A stretch of 64,000 nt of DNA from Alphaproteobacteria bacterium (GCA_013298565.1 JAAFIC010000002.1:1-64000), one strand, 5' to 3'. Positions 45,450-53,726 are shown, counted from the stretch's first letter. Notes: generated by a model not told the origin, from the letters alone. Program-made: numbers and translations.

Positions 45450-46637
45450 TTGCTGTCTTCCACACTCGCGATTGCCCACTGCGTTGTCGCTGAAGGGGGA
45501 ATTCGGCCTGCTGCGCGTCGTTTGGCAGCATCTCCGCAAACCTTATCCGAAGCGCTACGTCGTTTCGAAGCCGAAACAACATTGACGCTGTTGGAGCGCA
45601 CTGCGGGCGCAGGGGTTCTGCGGCTTTCGGGTTTTGCCGTGGATGAGACTCTCAGCATTGCTTTCAGGCTTTTGTGCGAACTTGCTCAAATTTGCAATGT
45701 TGGCTATAGCCCCTCAGAGCAAGAGCATTGGGCTGCAACGACAGGGTTAAATATCGACGCCTTGCAGCGGTTGGTTTTAGTTGTGCAAATGGGCAGTATT
45801 CGCGGCGCAGCGTTAGCCGTTGGCATAAACCAGCCGCAATTATCGCGTCAGCTTAAGCATATTGAGGAAAAATTAGGCGTTTGTTTGCTGCATCGTTCCG
45901 TTAAAGGCGTGCAACTTACAACCGTTGGCCATCTTCTCTTGCCCCGTTTGGAGCAGCTCACAAATTTATGGGCAACGCTGCAAGGAACGGGGGATGTTCG
46001 GTTTCGGCGCATGTCCCGCGCCGTTCGCATCGGTTCGATTTTGCAAACAAGCCCGGAAAGCTACATAACGCAAGCGCTTAGTCAGGTCGTGATTGAATGG
46101 ATGGAAGCGCACCCCGAACGCCCGATTTCAGTAAGAGCGATGCCTGCGGATACTCTGCGAGAGGCGCTGCGGGCGCGGCGACTAGATGTCGTGGTGATTG
46201 ATGCGGTGGAGGATTTAGACGAGTTTTCAGTTAAAACCGTTTTGCAGACGGATCTGGTGGCAATCGTGCCCGCCACAAGTATGGGTACATGCTTTGCCGA
46301 TTTTCTCAAAACACATCCGCTGTGCCTTACATCGGAACGAACGGGCCTTGGTCAAGCCTTCGCACAGTTGGCAGCGGAACTTCCGCACGGTATAGCGCAG
46401 ATGCCTATGGTTGAAATTGAATCGCTTCCAGTATTGGTTAACCTCGTTGTGCGGCACGGATTTATATCTCTTCTCGGAAGGCTTTCGGCTGAATATTTAG
46501 GTAATCAGGTAAGAATAGTTGAATTGCCGCGCAAAGTACCATTTAGTTTTTATGTTGTTCATAATGGTATGCCGTCCGCCGTTGAGGTTTCTCAGCGGCT
46601 TGTGTCTATCTTCAAAAGACAATCTTCCTCATCCTAG
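45450..46637 (+). CDS. LysR-family regulator with two tandem helix-turn-helix regions
   Basis: A 395-residue protein, about 90 longer than a normal LysR regulator. Residues about 5-50 (AEGGIRPAARRLAASPQTLSEALRRFE) form one LysR-like helix-turn-helix. Residues about 100-160 (QMGSIRGAALAVGINQPQLSRQLKHIEEKLG...LTTVGHLLL) form a second, better conserved one. A LysR substrate domain follows (about 185-390). No ATG fits, so a TTG start at 45450 is used; an in-frame stop lies just upstream. Divergent from the nine-gene operon it probably controls. Its TAG stop overlaps repeat copy B. Confidence 0.82.
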   Translation: MLSSTLAIAHCVVAEGGIRPAARRLAASPQTLSEALRRFEAETTLTLLERTAGAGVLRLSGFAVDETLSIAFRLLCELAQICNVGYSPSEQEHWAATTGLNIDALQRLVLVVQMGSIRGAALAVGINQPQLSRQLKHIEEKLGVCLLHRSVKGVQLTTVGHLLLPRLEQLTNLWATLQGTGDVRFRRMSRAVRIGSILQTSPESYITQALSQVVIEWMEAHPERPISVRAMPADTLREALRARRLDVVVIDAVEDLDEFSVKTVLQTDLVAIVPATSMGTCFADFLKTHPLCLTSERTGLGQAFAQLAAELPHGIAQMPMVEIESLPVLVNLVVRHGFISLLGRLSAEYLGNQVRIVELPRKVPFSFYVVHNGMPSAVEVSQRLVSIFKRQSSSS

Positions 46638-46796
46638 AGCCGCGCGCCTTAACTCTGGCGCGGCTCTAAAAGCCGCATCAGGCGTGTTTGACACGCCAAG
46701 CGTGTCGGGTGAGGCGGCGGCCAAGGGCACGGATGCGCCCCGCGATGCGCTTGGCGCGTCAAACGCACCGGGCGGCGAGGGCTAAGATAAAACTAG
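46635..46796. repeat. Dispersed intergenic repeat, copy B (long form, inverted)
   Basis: Near-full reverse-complement match to 21-189, starting with the 34-nt hairpin 46635-46668 whose first triplet is the stop of the LysR gene. The other end (GGGCTAAGATAAAACTAGG) abuts the stop codon of an IS481 transposase remnant. Only scattered substitutions separate copies A and B. Confidence 0.8.
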
Positions 46797-46915
46797 GTGT
46801 TTGGTCCCGGCGTTTGATGGTGCGGATTGAGTGCAAACCGTTCTGGTTCGGTTTCCCAGATTTTGCAGATATAGTCATAGGGTGTGAGGTCGCGCCGGGT
46901 CTTTAGCTGGCGACC
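46793..46915 (-). pseudogene. IS481-family transposase remnant (C-terminal 40 residues)
   Basis: On the minus strand an open stretch ends with LTPYDYICKIWETEPERF and NPHHQTPGPNT before TAG. This is the characteristic C-terminus of IS481-family transposases (GLTPYEYICK...PERF...HQMPGLNT, from memory). A stop codon precedes it, and no DDE core is present in the window, so it is a fossil. It is bounded by repeat copy B. Confidence 0.75.
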
Positions 46916-47083
46916 TTAGCTTCTATAGTTTTTTTGGGTTGATGCATTGGAATGCACCCCCCCTACATTCGGGAGGGCATTCGGGAATTTTCGTGCTCTA
47001 CGCACCGTGATAACGTAGTCGGGTTGTGCTGTAGCCGAGACGAGACTATCTGCTTTCGATACAGAGACTTGAGGAGGCGCACC
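46916..47083. other. Non-coding leader upstream of hprK
   Basis: A short T-run (46929-46935) and a C-run (46963-46969) are visible. No gene is recognised. The usual chvI/chvG (two-component) neighbours of hprK are missing, and the IS481 fossil next door suggests a rearrangement at this point. Confidence 0.4.
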
Positions 47084-47653
47084 ATGACCGACCCCCATTC
47101 CTCCCTTCTGGTGGACCCCCACGCCGATGCCCCCCCTCCGGCGCGGCGGAGAACAGAGGTGCAGACGCTGGAGCTGTCGCCGGACGGCCCCAGCATTCAC
47201 GCTACCTGCGTTGCCTTGCACGGAGTTGGTTTGCTGCTGCGGGGGCCGTCGGGGTTGGGGAAATCCGATCTGGCGTTGCGCTTGATTGATGGCGGCGCGA
47301 CCTTGGTGGCCGATGATCGCACGCTGCTGAGTACGGCGCTTACGGCGGCCGGGCTGATTTTGGTCGCCTCCCCGCCGCCCGCGCTGGCCGGGTTGTTGGA
47401 GGTGCGGGGCCTTGGGGTTGTGCGCCTGCCCTATCAAAGCCTCTGCCCGGTGCAGATGGTGGTGGACGTGCTGGCAGCCGATGACCGGCCCGACCGCTTG
47501 CCCGATCCCGATACGGAAACCTTCCTGGGCGTCACCTTGCCGCGCTGGTGCCTCAATGCACTGGAACCCTCAGCCCCGGCGAAGGTGCGTTTGGCCGTGC
47601 GAATTTTGACCGAGCGTAGCCCGAAGCGCTTGGCCCCGCCCGATCCGATCTAA
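47084..47653 (+). CDS. hprK: HPr kinase/phosphorylase (short alphaproteobacterial type)
   Basis: A 189-residue protein consisting of the C-terminal kinase domain only. Walker A is GPSGLGKSDLALRL (about 57-70), followed by GGATLVADDRTLL and a LLEVRGLGVVRLPYQ segment, the HprK signature region. Alphaproteobacterial HprK commonly lacks the N-terminal domain. It phosphorylates HPr on a serine (Ser58 of the ptsH product here). The start at 47084 has GAGGAGG upstream. Its stop lies in the first unit of a tandem repeat. First gene of the PTS cluster. Confidence 0.9.
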   Translation: MTDPHSSLLVDPHADAPPPARRRTEVQTLELSPDGPSIHATCVALHGVGLLLRGPSGLGKSDLALRLIDGGATLVADDRTLLSTALTAAGLILVASPPPALAGLLEVRGLGVVRLPYQSLCPVQMVVDVLAADDRPDRLPDPDTETFLGVTLPRWCLNALEPSAPAKVRLAVRILTERSPKRLAPPDPI

Positions 47654-47689
47654 ACCCCGATCCGATCTAAACCCCGATCCGATCTAAAC
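47639..47689. repeat. Tandem repeat, 3 x 17 bp (CCCGATCCGATCTAAAC)
   Basis: Three perfect copies. The hprK stop TAA is in the first; the other two lie in the hprK-rapZ gap. Similar stop-associated tandem repeats occur at 33206 and 49552. Confidence 0.9.
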
Positions 47690-47833
47690 TCAGTCAGGCG
47701 CACGAGCGAGCGCTTTTGCCCGGCCCGAGAATCGGCTATTGTCGGCACCTATTACGGCACGAGAGTTGGGCATGACCGCATCTTCCAGGATTTCAGAGGT
47801 AGGCCGAGACCAAATGCGACTGAGGGAGACGTT

Positions 47834-48751
47834 GTGAGCCGCAGCGCATCCCCCATTCTTCTCGTCTCGGGCATGTCGGGGGCGGGGAAATCCACGGCCC
47901 TACGCGCGCTCGAAGATATCGGCTATGAAGCCGTCGATAATCTGCCATTGCCGCTGCTGCCGATGGTGGCCCAACTCCACGACCGAATTGCCGAGCCGCT
48001 CGCTATTGGCATTGATATTCGCACGCGCGGCTTTTCTGTCGATGAACTCTTGCTGGCGCTCGACCAGATCGAAACCGACACAGGCACCCGCCCGCAGTTG
48101 GTGTTTCTTGACTGCGACGATGACGCGCTGGTGCGCCGCTTTACCGAAACCCGCCGCCGTCATCCACTAGCCGCCGACCGCCCCGCTGCCGATGGCATAG
48201 CGCTTGAACGCGCGCTCATCGGCCCCCTACGCCAGCGCGCTGACGACGTGATCGACACGACAGTGCTAGCGCCCGGCGAGTTTCGGCGGTTGATGCAGGA
48301 GTTGGTGCAAGTGACGGACGGGCGTAGCCTGCTCACCGTCACCGTGCTCTCCTTCTCCTTCCGGCAAGGCTTGCCGCGCGAGGCCGATTTGGTGCTCGAC
48401 GTGCGCTTTCTGCGGAACCCCTACTACGATCTTACCTTACGCGCTTTCGACGGGCGCACCGCCAGCGTTGCGGCGCATATTCAGGAAGACCCCGCTTTTA
48501 GCCCGTTTTTTGCGAATTTTAAGCAGCTTTTAACACCGCTGCTGCCACGGTATCAGGAAGAGGGTAAAAGCTACCTTACGATCGCTTTCGGCTGCACCGG
48601 CGGCAAACACCGTTCAGTGTTTCTGGCGGAAAAAACGGCGGCGTGGTTGACCGAAACGGGGTGGGATGCCGGCATCCATCACCGGGAACTCAAAGATAAT
48701 CGCCCCGCCAAGGGCCGGCGCGACCCCGGCGGGCGGGACGGGGTGGGTTGA
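47834..48751 (+). CDS. rapZ: RNase adapter protein RapZ
   Basis: A 305-residue P-loop protein: Walker A SGMSGAGKSTALRAL near the N-terminus, LVFLDCDDDALVRRF...RRHPL, DVRFLRNPYYD and the C-terminal FGCTGGKHRSVFLAEK, all hallmarks of RapZ/YvcJ. In enterobacteria RapZ guides RNase E to small RNAs controlling glucosamine-6-phosphate synthase; in alphaproteobacteria its role is less clear. The GTG start at 47834 was chosen by family similarity. A 180-bp gap including a tandem repeat separates it from hprK. Confidence 0.93.
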   Translation: MSRSASPILLVSGMSGAGKSTALRALEDIGYEAVDNLPLPLLPMVAQLHDRIAEPLAIGIDIRTRGFSVDELLLALDQIETDTGTRPQLVFLDCDDDALVRRFTETRRRHPLAADRPAADGIALERALIGPLRQRADDVIDTTVLAPGEFRRLMQELVQVTDGRSLLTVTVLSFSFRQGLPREADLVLDVRFLRNPYYDLTLRAFDGRTASVAAHIQEDPAFSPFFANFKQLLTPLLPRYQEEGKSYLTIAFGCTGGKHRSVFLAEKTAAWLTETGWDAGIHHRELKDNRPAKGRRDPGGRDGVG

Positions 48752-48839
48752 TTGTCTTGACAGCGCCGCGCCCTCAATCTTTTGTACAGCCTCGCGTTTT
48801 CGGTCCCCGGAAGCGCACTAACACCGGGGAAAGGCAAGC

Positions 48840-49244
48840 ATGATCGGTCTGGTCCTCGTAACCCACGGGCGTCTCGCGGCAGAATTTATCGCGGCGCTCG
48901 AACATGTCACAGGCCCGCAACGCAATTGCGTTGCGGTCTGTATCGGCCCCGAAGATGATATGGAGCGGCGGCGGCAAGATATTCTCGATTTCGTCGCTCA
49001 GGTTGATGAAGGCGATGGTGTTGTGGTGCTCACCGATATGTTCGGCGGAACCCCGTCTAATCTGGCCATCTCGATCATGGATAAAGCGCCGGTAGAGGTG
49101 ATTGCGGGGGTGAATTTGCCAATGCTCATCAAACTCGCCTCCTTGCGCGAAACGATCAAGCTGCCCGAAGCGGTGGCCAAAGCGCAGGAAGCTGGGCGGA
49201 AATATATTGCAGTCGCTTCGCGGTTGCTGGCGGGTGAGGCGTAA
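48840..49244 (+). CDS. PTS EIIA component, mannose family
   Basis: A 134-residue EIIA-Man-type protein: MIGLVLVTHGRLAAEF places the phosphorylatable His at residue 9. DMFGGTPSNLAISIM and GVNLPMLIKLASLR follow, as in ManX/PtsM. No EIIB, EIIC or EIID partner lies nearby, so it is probably regulatory rather than for sugar transport, as in other alphaproteobacteria. It receives phosphate from the HPr encoded 4 bp downstream. Confidence 0.93.
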   Translation: MIGLVLVTHGRLAAEFIAALEHVTGPQRNCVAVCIGPEDDMERRRQDILDFVAQVDEGDGVVVLTDMFGGTPSNLAISIMDKAPVEVIAGVNLPMLIKLASLRETIKLPEAVAKAQEAGRKYIAVASRLLAGEA

Positions 49245-49248
49245 CGGC

Positions 49249-49551
49249 ATGAGTGTGGAGCACGACCATTCGGTGCAGGTTCTCATTACCAATAAGCGCG
49301 GCTTGCACGCGCGGGCGGCGGCGAAATTCGTTAAGACCGCCGAAATGTTTGATGCCGATGTGCTGGTCTGCCACGCCGAAACTGAGCCGGGCGAAGAGGT
49401 GGAACAAGTCTCTGGTCGCTCGATCATGGGGCTGATGATGCTCGCGGCCTCCCCCGGCACGCGGCTTATGCTCACGGCTTCGGGCGTCGAGGCCGATGCG
49501 GTGCTGGATGCGCTGGCAACGCTGGTCGCCGAAAAATTCCATGAAGAGTAA
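49249..49551 (+). CDS. ptsH: Phosphocarrier protein HPr
   Basis: A 100-residue HPr. The phosphorylation site is His20 in KRGLHARAAAKF, and the regulatory serine (Ser46 equivalent) is Ser58 in SGRSIMGLMML, matching the presence of hprK upstream. The C-terminus is standard. The start at 49249 was chosen because the family begins MSVEHDHSVQ; upstream codons belong to the EIIA gene. Immediately after its TAA begins a four-copy 16-bp tandem repeat. Confidence 0.94.
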   Translation: MSVEHDHSVQVLITNKRGLHARAAAKFVKTAEMFDADVLVCHAETEPGEEVEQVSGRSIMGLMMLAASPGTRLMLTASGVEADAVLDALATLVAEKFHEE

Positions 49552-49615
49552 CCCCGGATGAAGAATGCCCCGGATGAAGAATGCCCCGGATGAAGAATGC
49601 CCCGGATGAAGAATG
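49552..49615. repeat. Tandem repeat, 4 x 16 bp (CCCCGGATGAAGAATG)
   Basis: Four perfect copies between ptsH and ptsI. The ptsH end itself (ATGAAGAGTAA) resembles the unit. Each unit brings two ATGs, and ptsI initiation falls inside copies 3-4, so copy number could influence ptsI translation. Confidence 0.9.
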
Positions 49616-51414
49616 ATCGAGCGGAAAGCCCGCCGCCCGGTCGCGAGCGGATATTTCAGGGTCTCGGCGTCGCGCCCGGTATCGCCCTCGGCACGGCCTG
49701 GGTTTCTGACGACACGGCCCCATCGACCCCGGAATATATGATCGAGATTGATGGTTTGGCCGCCGAATCTCAGCGCTTGAAAGACGCGGTGGCGCTGGCG
49801 ACCAAGCAGCTTCGCAAACTGAAAGTAAAGTCCCAATCCTTGCCCCCAGCGGCGGCGGAAGAGTTGGGGTATTTATTGGATGCCCGCCTGCAAATGCTGG
49901 CAGGCTCCCGTCTTATTCGCACGGCAGATAAGCTGATAGCGGAATTACGCCTGAATGCGGAAGCGGCGGTGCGTGCCACCGTGGCCGAAATCAGCGACGG
50001 GTTCGCGCGGATGGGCGATGCCTATTTGGCCGCGCGGGGGGAAGACGTGCGGGAGGTGGGCGAGCGGCTTATTCGCTGCCTCATGGCAACGCCTTACGTG
50101 GCGCTCAAGCATCTGCCCGAAGGCTGTATTCTGATTGCGACCGACCTTACCCCAGCGGATACGGCGCTGCTCGACCCGAAGCTGGTGCTAGGCTTTGCAA
50201 CCGAACAGGGCGGCAAGGAAAGCCACACCGCGATTATGGCGCGCTCCTTGGGGGTGCCGGCGATTCTGGGGATTGCCCATCTGGTCGAGGGGCTAAAAAC
50301 CGGCGATCCGATCATTCTCGATGGGCACGCGGGCAAGCTCATCGTTCATCCAACGCCCGAAACCCGCGATCGCTACGAGGCGCAAGGGGTGGCGCTGAAG
50401 CAGGAGCGCAAGCGCCTCTCCCGCCTGCGCGACATGCCTGCGGTCACGCTTGATGGGTTCACCATTAGCCTGAACGCCAATATCGAACTGCCGCGCGACC
50501 TTGAGGGCGCGCACCGGGTGGGCGCGGAAGGCGTTGGCCTACTCCGCACCGAATTTCTTTACATGAACCGCGACCAAGCGCCCGACGAAGACGAGCAATA
50601 TGAGTTTCTGCGCGAGGTCGTGGACGGGATGGACGGGCGTCTCGTTACCATTCGCACCATCGACATCGGCGGCGACAAATTAGCCCCGGCCTTGCGCGAA
50701 CAAATCGGGGAGCCTATCGAAGAAGCGCCGAACCCGGCCTTGGGCGTGCGCGGCGTGCGCCTGTCCCTCGCTCATCCGCGCTTGTTCGAGACACAGCTTG
50801 CCGCTATTCTGCGCGCGGCGGTGCATGGGCCAGTGCGGATTTTGCTGCCGATGATCTCCCACATTGGCGAAGTGCATCAGGCGCGCGAAACTCTAGAGCG
50901 CGTGCACAAGCGCCTGAAGCGGCGCAAGGTCAATGTGCCAGAAAAATTGCCGCCCTTGGGCGTGATGATCGAAGTGCCGGGCGCGGCCTTGTCGGCAGAT
51001 GGCCTCGCGGCGGTATCGGATTTTTTCGCCATCGGCACGAATGATCTGACCATGTACACCCTGGCTATCGACCGAGGGGACGAGCGGGTAGCCGCGCTGT
51101 ATGAGCCTTTGCATCCGGCAGTGCTTCGCCTCATTCAGTTCACCGTAGAAGCGGGCTTGCGCTACCGCATTCCGGTGAGCATCTGCGGCGAAATCGCGGG
51201 CGATCCGCGTTTCGTGCCGTTGCTGCTGGGGATTGGCGTGCGGGAGCTTTCCATGTCCGCGCCCAAACTCCCCAGCGTGAAAGAGCGTATTCGCGCCCTC
51301 AGCCTCACCGAAGCCAGCCGCCGGGCGCGCACGATCATGGATCAAGCCGACGCCAAACGCATCGGCGAGTTGCTTGATGATTTCATCGCCAATCTCGGTG
51401 TTCACTCGGTCTGA
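49597..51414 (+). CDS. ptsI: PTS enzyme I (phosphoenolpyruvate-protein phosphotransferase)
   Basis: A 605-residue enzyme I: an N-terminal HPr-binding domain, the active His210 in GGKESHTAIMARSLGVPA, a PEP-binding barrel with GVGLLRTEFLYMNR, RTIDIGGDK and SVPELSM-like (RELSMSAPKLP) segments, and the catalytic Cys in PVSICGEIAGDP. No GAF domain, so this is PtsI rather than PtsP. ATGs at 49597 and 49606 are in frame, both inside the tandem repeat; which one is used is unclear. It starts phosphate flow to HPr and the EIIA. Confidence 0.94.
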   Translation: MPRMKNDRAESPPPGRERIFQGLGVAPGIALGTAWVSDDTAPSTPEYMIEIDGLAAESQRLKDAVALATKQLRKLKVKSQSLPPAAAEELGYLLDARLQMLAGSRLIRTADKLIAELRLNAEAAVRATVAEISDGFARMGDAYLAARGEDVREVGERLIRCLMATPYVALKHLPEGCILIATDLTPADTALLDPKLVLGFATEQGGKESHTAIMARSLGVPAILGIAHLVEGLKTGDPIILDGHAGKLIVHPTPETRDRYEAQGVALKQERKRLSRLRDMPAVTLDGFTISLNANIELPRDLEGAHRVGAEGVGLLRTEFLYMNRDQAPDEDEQYEFLREVVDGMDGRLVTIRTIDIGGDKLAPALREQIGEPIEEAPNPALGVRGVRLSLAHPRLFETQLAAILRAAVHGPVRILLPMISHIGEVHQARETLERVHKRLKRRKVNVPEKLPPLGVMIEVPGAALSADGLAAVSDFFAIGTNDLTMYTLAIDRGDERVAALYEPLHPAVLRLIQFTVEAGLRYRIPVSICGEIAGDPRFVPLLLGIGVRELSMSAPKLPSVKERIRALSLTEASRRARTIMDQADAKRIGELLDDFIANLGVHSV

Positions 51415-51429
51415 AAGAATCCGTGAAGC

Positions 51430-52293
51430 ATGTTGGGGGAAGCCTCGGCGCTGATGGCGTCGCTGTGTTGGACCTTGGGTCCGCTCATCGCAACGCCGGT
51501 CATCAAGGAAATCGGCTCGGTCGCCTTCAGCCGCAGCCGAATGATTGTGTTTGTGATATTGCTCGGTGCAGCGGCCAGCCTGTTTGCCGATTGGAGCCGC
51601 CTGACGTGGGACGCGAGCTTCTGGGCCGTGCTGTCGGGCCTCATTGGCTTGTCGTTGGGCGATGTGGCGCTCTTCCAATGCTATAAAATGATTGGCCCCC
51701 GCCTCGGCAGTCTTATTTATATGAGTGCCGCGCCGTTTACCGTTGTGCTGGGGTGGGCGTTTTTGGGGGAAGCCCTGCCGTTTCAAGCGCTCGTTGGCGG
51801 GGCTTTGGCCCTCAGCGGCATTGCGCTAGCGGTAGCCCGAAAAGAAAAAGAAGCCGCCAGCCTTGCGCCCGAACCGGGGGCTATCGGGGTGGGTATTCTC
51901 TTCGGTCTGCTCGGCGGTTTGGGGCAAGCGGGCGGCTCCTTGCTGCAAAAACCAGCGCTGGTGGCCGGGATTGATCCCATTCTGGTGGCGTTCTTGCGCG
52001 CCTTGGGGTCGCTCGCGCTCTTTCTGCTCATCACCCGCCCTAGCGCCTTTCGTCAACCGGGGCGGTTGTGGAAGCGGATTGCGCTGGCGGGATCAATCTC
52101 TGGTGGCGGGGTGTTCTTTGTCTCTTATGCCATCGCCCATGTCGAAACTGGCTTGGCCGCGATCTTGAGCGCGCTGCCACCGATTCTGATGCTGCCAATT
52201 TTGCGGATTTTCTTTGGCGTCCGCCTAAGTTGGGTCTCCTGGGCCGCAACCGCGCTGGCCTTGTTCGGCGTTGCGTTGATTCTCACGCGCTGA
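51430..52293 (+). CDS. EamA-family (DMT) transporter
   Basis: A 287-residue ten-helix membrane protein with two EamA repeats: MLGEASALMASLCWTLGPLIATPVIKEIGSV opens the first and GVGILFGLLGGLGQAGGSLLQKPAL the second. The GDVALFQCYKMIGPRLGSLIYMSAAPFTVVLGW segment is typical of an uncharacterised DMT branch. It starts 15 bp after ptsI, so it may be cotranscribed, but no functional link is evident. Cargo unknown. Confidence 0.87.
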   Translation: MLGEASALMASLCWTLGPLIATPVIKEIGSVAFSRSRMIVFVILLGAAASLFADWSRLTWDASFWAVLSGLIGLSLGDVALFQCYKMIGPRLGSLIYMSAAPFTVVLGWAFLGEALPFQALVGGALALSGIALAVARKEKEAASLAPEPGAIGVGILFGLLGGLGQAGGSLLQKPALVAGIDPILVAFLRALGSLALFLLITRPSAFRQPGRLWKRIALAGSISGGGVFFVSYAIAHVETGLAAILSALPPILMLPILRIFFGVRLSWVSWAATALALFGVALILTR

Positions 52294-52329
52294 TTTCTTT
52301 GCGCCGAAAAACACCGTAAACTGCCGCCC

Positions 52330-53091
52330 ATGCTTCAAATCACCCTTCTGCCCGCGCGCAGCGATAACTACATCTTCCTCGGTCTCGATACTGCCACAGG
52401 CTTTCGGTTCGTCGTCGATCCTGCCGATGCGGCGTTGGTGTTGGGCGCGCTCCAGGGTGGCACGCTCGATGCGATTTTGAATACGCACCACCACGACGAT
52501 CACGTAAGCGGTAATCTGGCGCTGAAAGCCGCGACGGGCTGCACCATCATCGGCCCTGCGGCGGACCGCGACCGGATTCCGGGGATCGACCGGGCGGTGG
52601 CGGAGGGTGAGACGGTCGCGCTCGGTGCGTCCGTAGCCGTGGTGATGGACGTGCCGGGCCACACGCGCGGCCATATCGCCTATTATTGCGCCGAAAGCGC
52701 CGCGCTGTTCTGCGGCGATACGCTGTTTGCCTTGGGATGCGGGCGCTTGTTCGAGGGCACTCCCGCTCAGATGTGGGCCGCGCTAAAACGCTTTCGCGCG
52801 TTGCCTGCGGAGACGCGCATTTATTGCGCCCATGAATATACCGAGAGCAACTTACGGTTTGCCGAACACCTGCTGCCCGGCGATGCGGCGCTTACGGCCT
52901 ATGGAGCGGAAATTCGCGCAAAACGGGCGCAAGGTTTACCAACCGTGCCGCCCTTGATGGGGCAGGAAGCGCGCACCAATCCCTTCCTACTTGCCGACGC
53001 GCCGGGCATGGCCGCAAGGCTCGGGCTTGCAGCGAATGCAGAGCCGGTTGCAGTTTTTGCAGAGATCCGAGGTCGCAAGGATCGCTTTTAG
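52330..53091 (+). CDS. gloB: Hydroxyacylglutathione hydrolase (glyoxalase II)
   Basis: A 253-residue metallo-beta-lactamase-fold enzyme. The metal motif is THHHDDHVSGN, followed by VMDVPGHTRGHIAYY, ALFCGDTLFALGCGRLFEG and IYCAHEYTESNLRFA, and the glyoxalase II C-terminal domain with RTNPFLL. It hydrolyses S-lactoylglutathione. The neighbouring GST gene 38 bp downstream supports a glutathione-linked detoxification pair. Confidence 0.93.
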   Translation: MLQITLLPARSDNYIFLGLDTATGFRFVVDPADAALVLGALQGGTLDAILNTHHHDDHVSGNLALKAATGCTIIGPAADRDRIPGIDRAVAEGETVALGASVAVVMDVPGHTRGHIAYYCAESAALFCGDTLFALGCGRLFEGTPAQMWAALKRFRALPAETRIYCAHEYTESNLRFAEHLLPGDAALTAYGAEIRAKRAQGLPTVPPLMGQEARTNPFLLADAPGMAARLGLAANAEPVAVFAEIRGRKDRF

Positions 53092-53129
53092 GTAGTATCG
53101 TCTTGTTTCAACAGTTTAGAGGAATAATC

Positions 53130-53726
53130 ATGCTCCAGCTCCGGTATTCGCCCGCCTCGCCCTACGCGCGTAAGGTTATGGTGATTGTCCATGAAACTGG
53201 CTTGTCGGACGAAGTGAGCATTGTTACAACCAATCCCCACCAAGAAGAATCCCTTCGGGTGCACAACCCGCTGTGCAAAGTGCCAACGCTGGTGTTGGAG
53301 GATGGCGAGGCGCTGTTCGATAGCCCAGTGATCGTCGAATATCTGCTGGCGCTCGCTAGCAATACCGATTTGCTGCCGCTGGGTGGCCCCGCGCGCTGGT
53401 CGGTACTGCGGCTGCAAGCGTTGGGCGATGGGATTTGCGACGCGGCGTTCGGCACGCGCATGGAGACCTTGCGGGCTGATGGCGAAAAATCGCCCAGTTT
53501 CATTGCACGTCAAGAGGCGGCGATGATGGCTGCGGCGGATTGGTTGGAGGGCCAAGCGCGGCAGTTGGAGCCGATCACGCTGGGCAGCTTAACGGTTGCG
53601 TGCGGTCTGGGATATATGGATTTTCGCCTGCCCCATCTTGATTGGCGCACGGGCCGCCCGCGTTTGGCAGCGTGGTATGCGGCTATCGAAACGCGCCCCT
53701 CTCTGGTCGCCACGCGCCCCGCATAG
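53130..53726 (+). CDS. Glutathione S-transferase family protein
   Basis: A 198-residue GST: N-terminal thioredoxin-like domain (LQLRYSPASPYARKVMVIVHE, active Ser/Tyr region; NPLCKVPTLVLEDGEALFDSPVIVEYL, the glutathione site) and an all-helical C-terminal domain ending GRPRLAAWYAAIETRPSL. The start at 53130 was chosen since the fold begins MLQLRYS. Substrate unknown. Followed by a 13-bp inverted repeat that may end the gloB-gst transcript. Confidence 0.92.
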   Translation: MLQLRYSPASPYARKVMVIVHETGLSDEVSIVTTNPHQEESLRVHNPLCKVPTLVLEDGEALFDSPVIVEYLLALASNTDLLPLGGPARWSVLRLQALGDGICDAAFGTRMETLRADGEKSPSFIARQEAAMMAAADWLEGQARQLEPITLGSLTVACGLGYMDFRLPHLDWRTGRPRLAAWYAAIETRPSLVATRPA

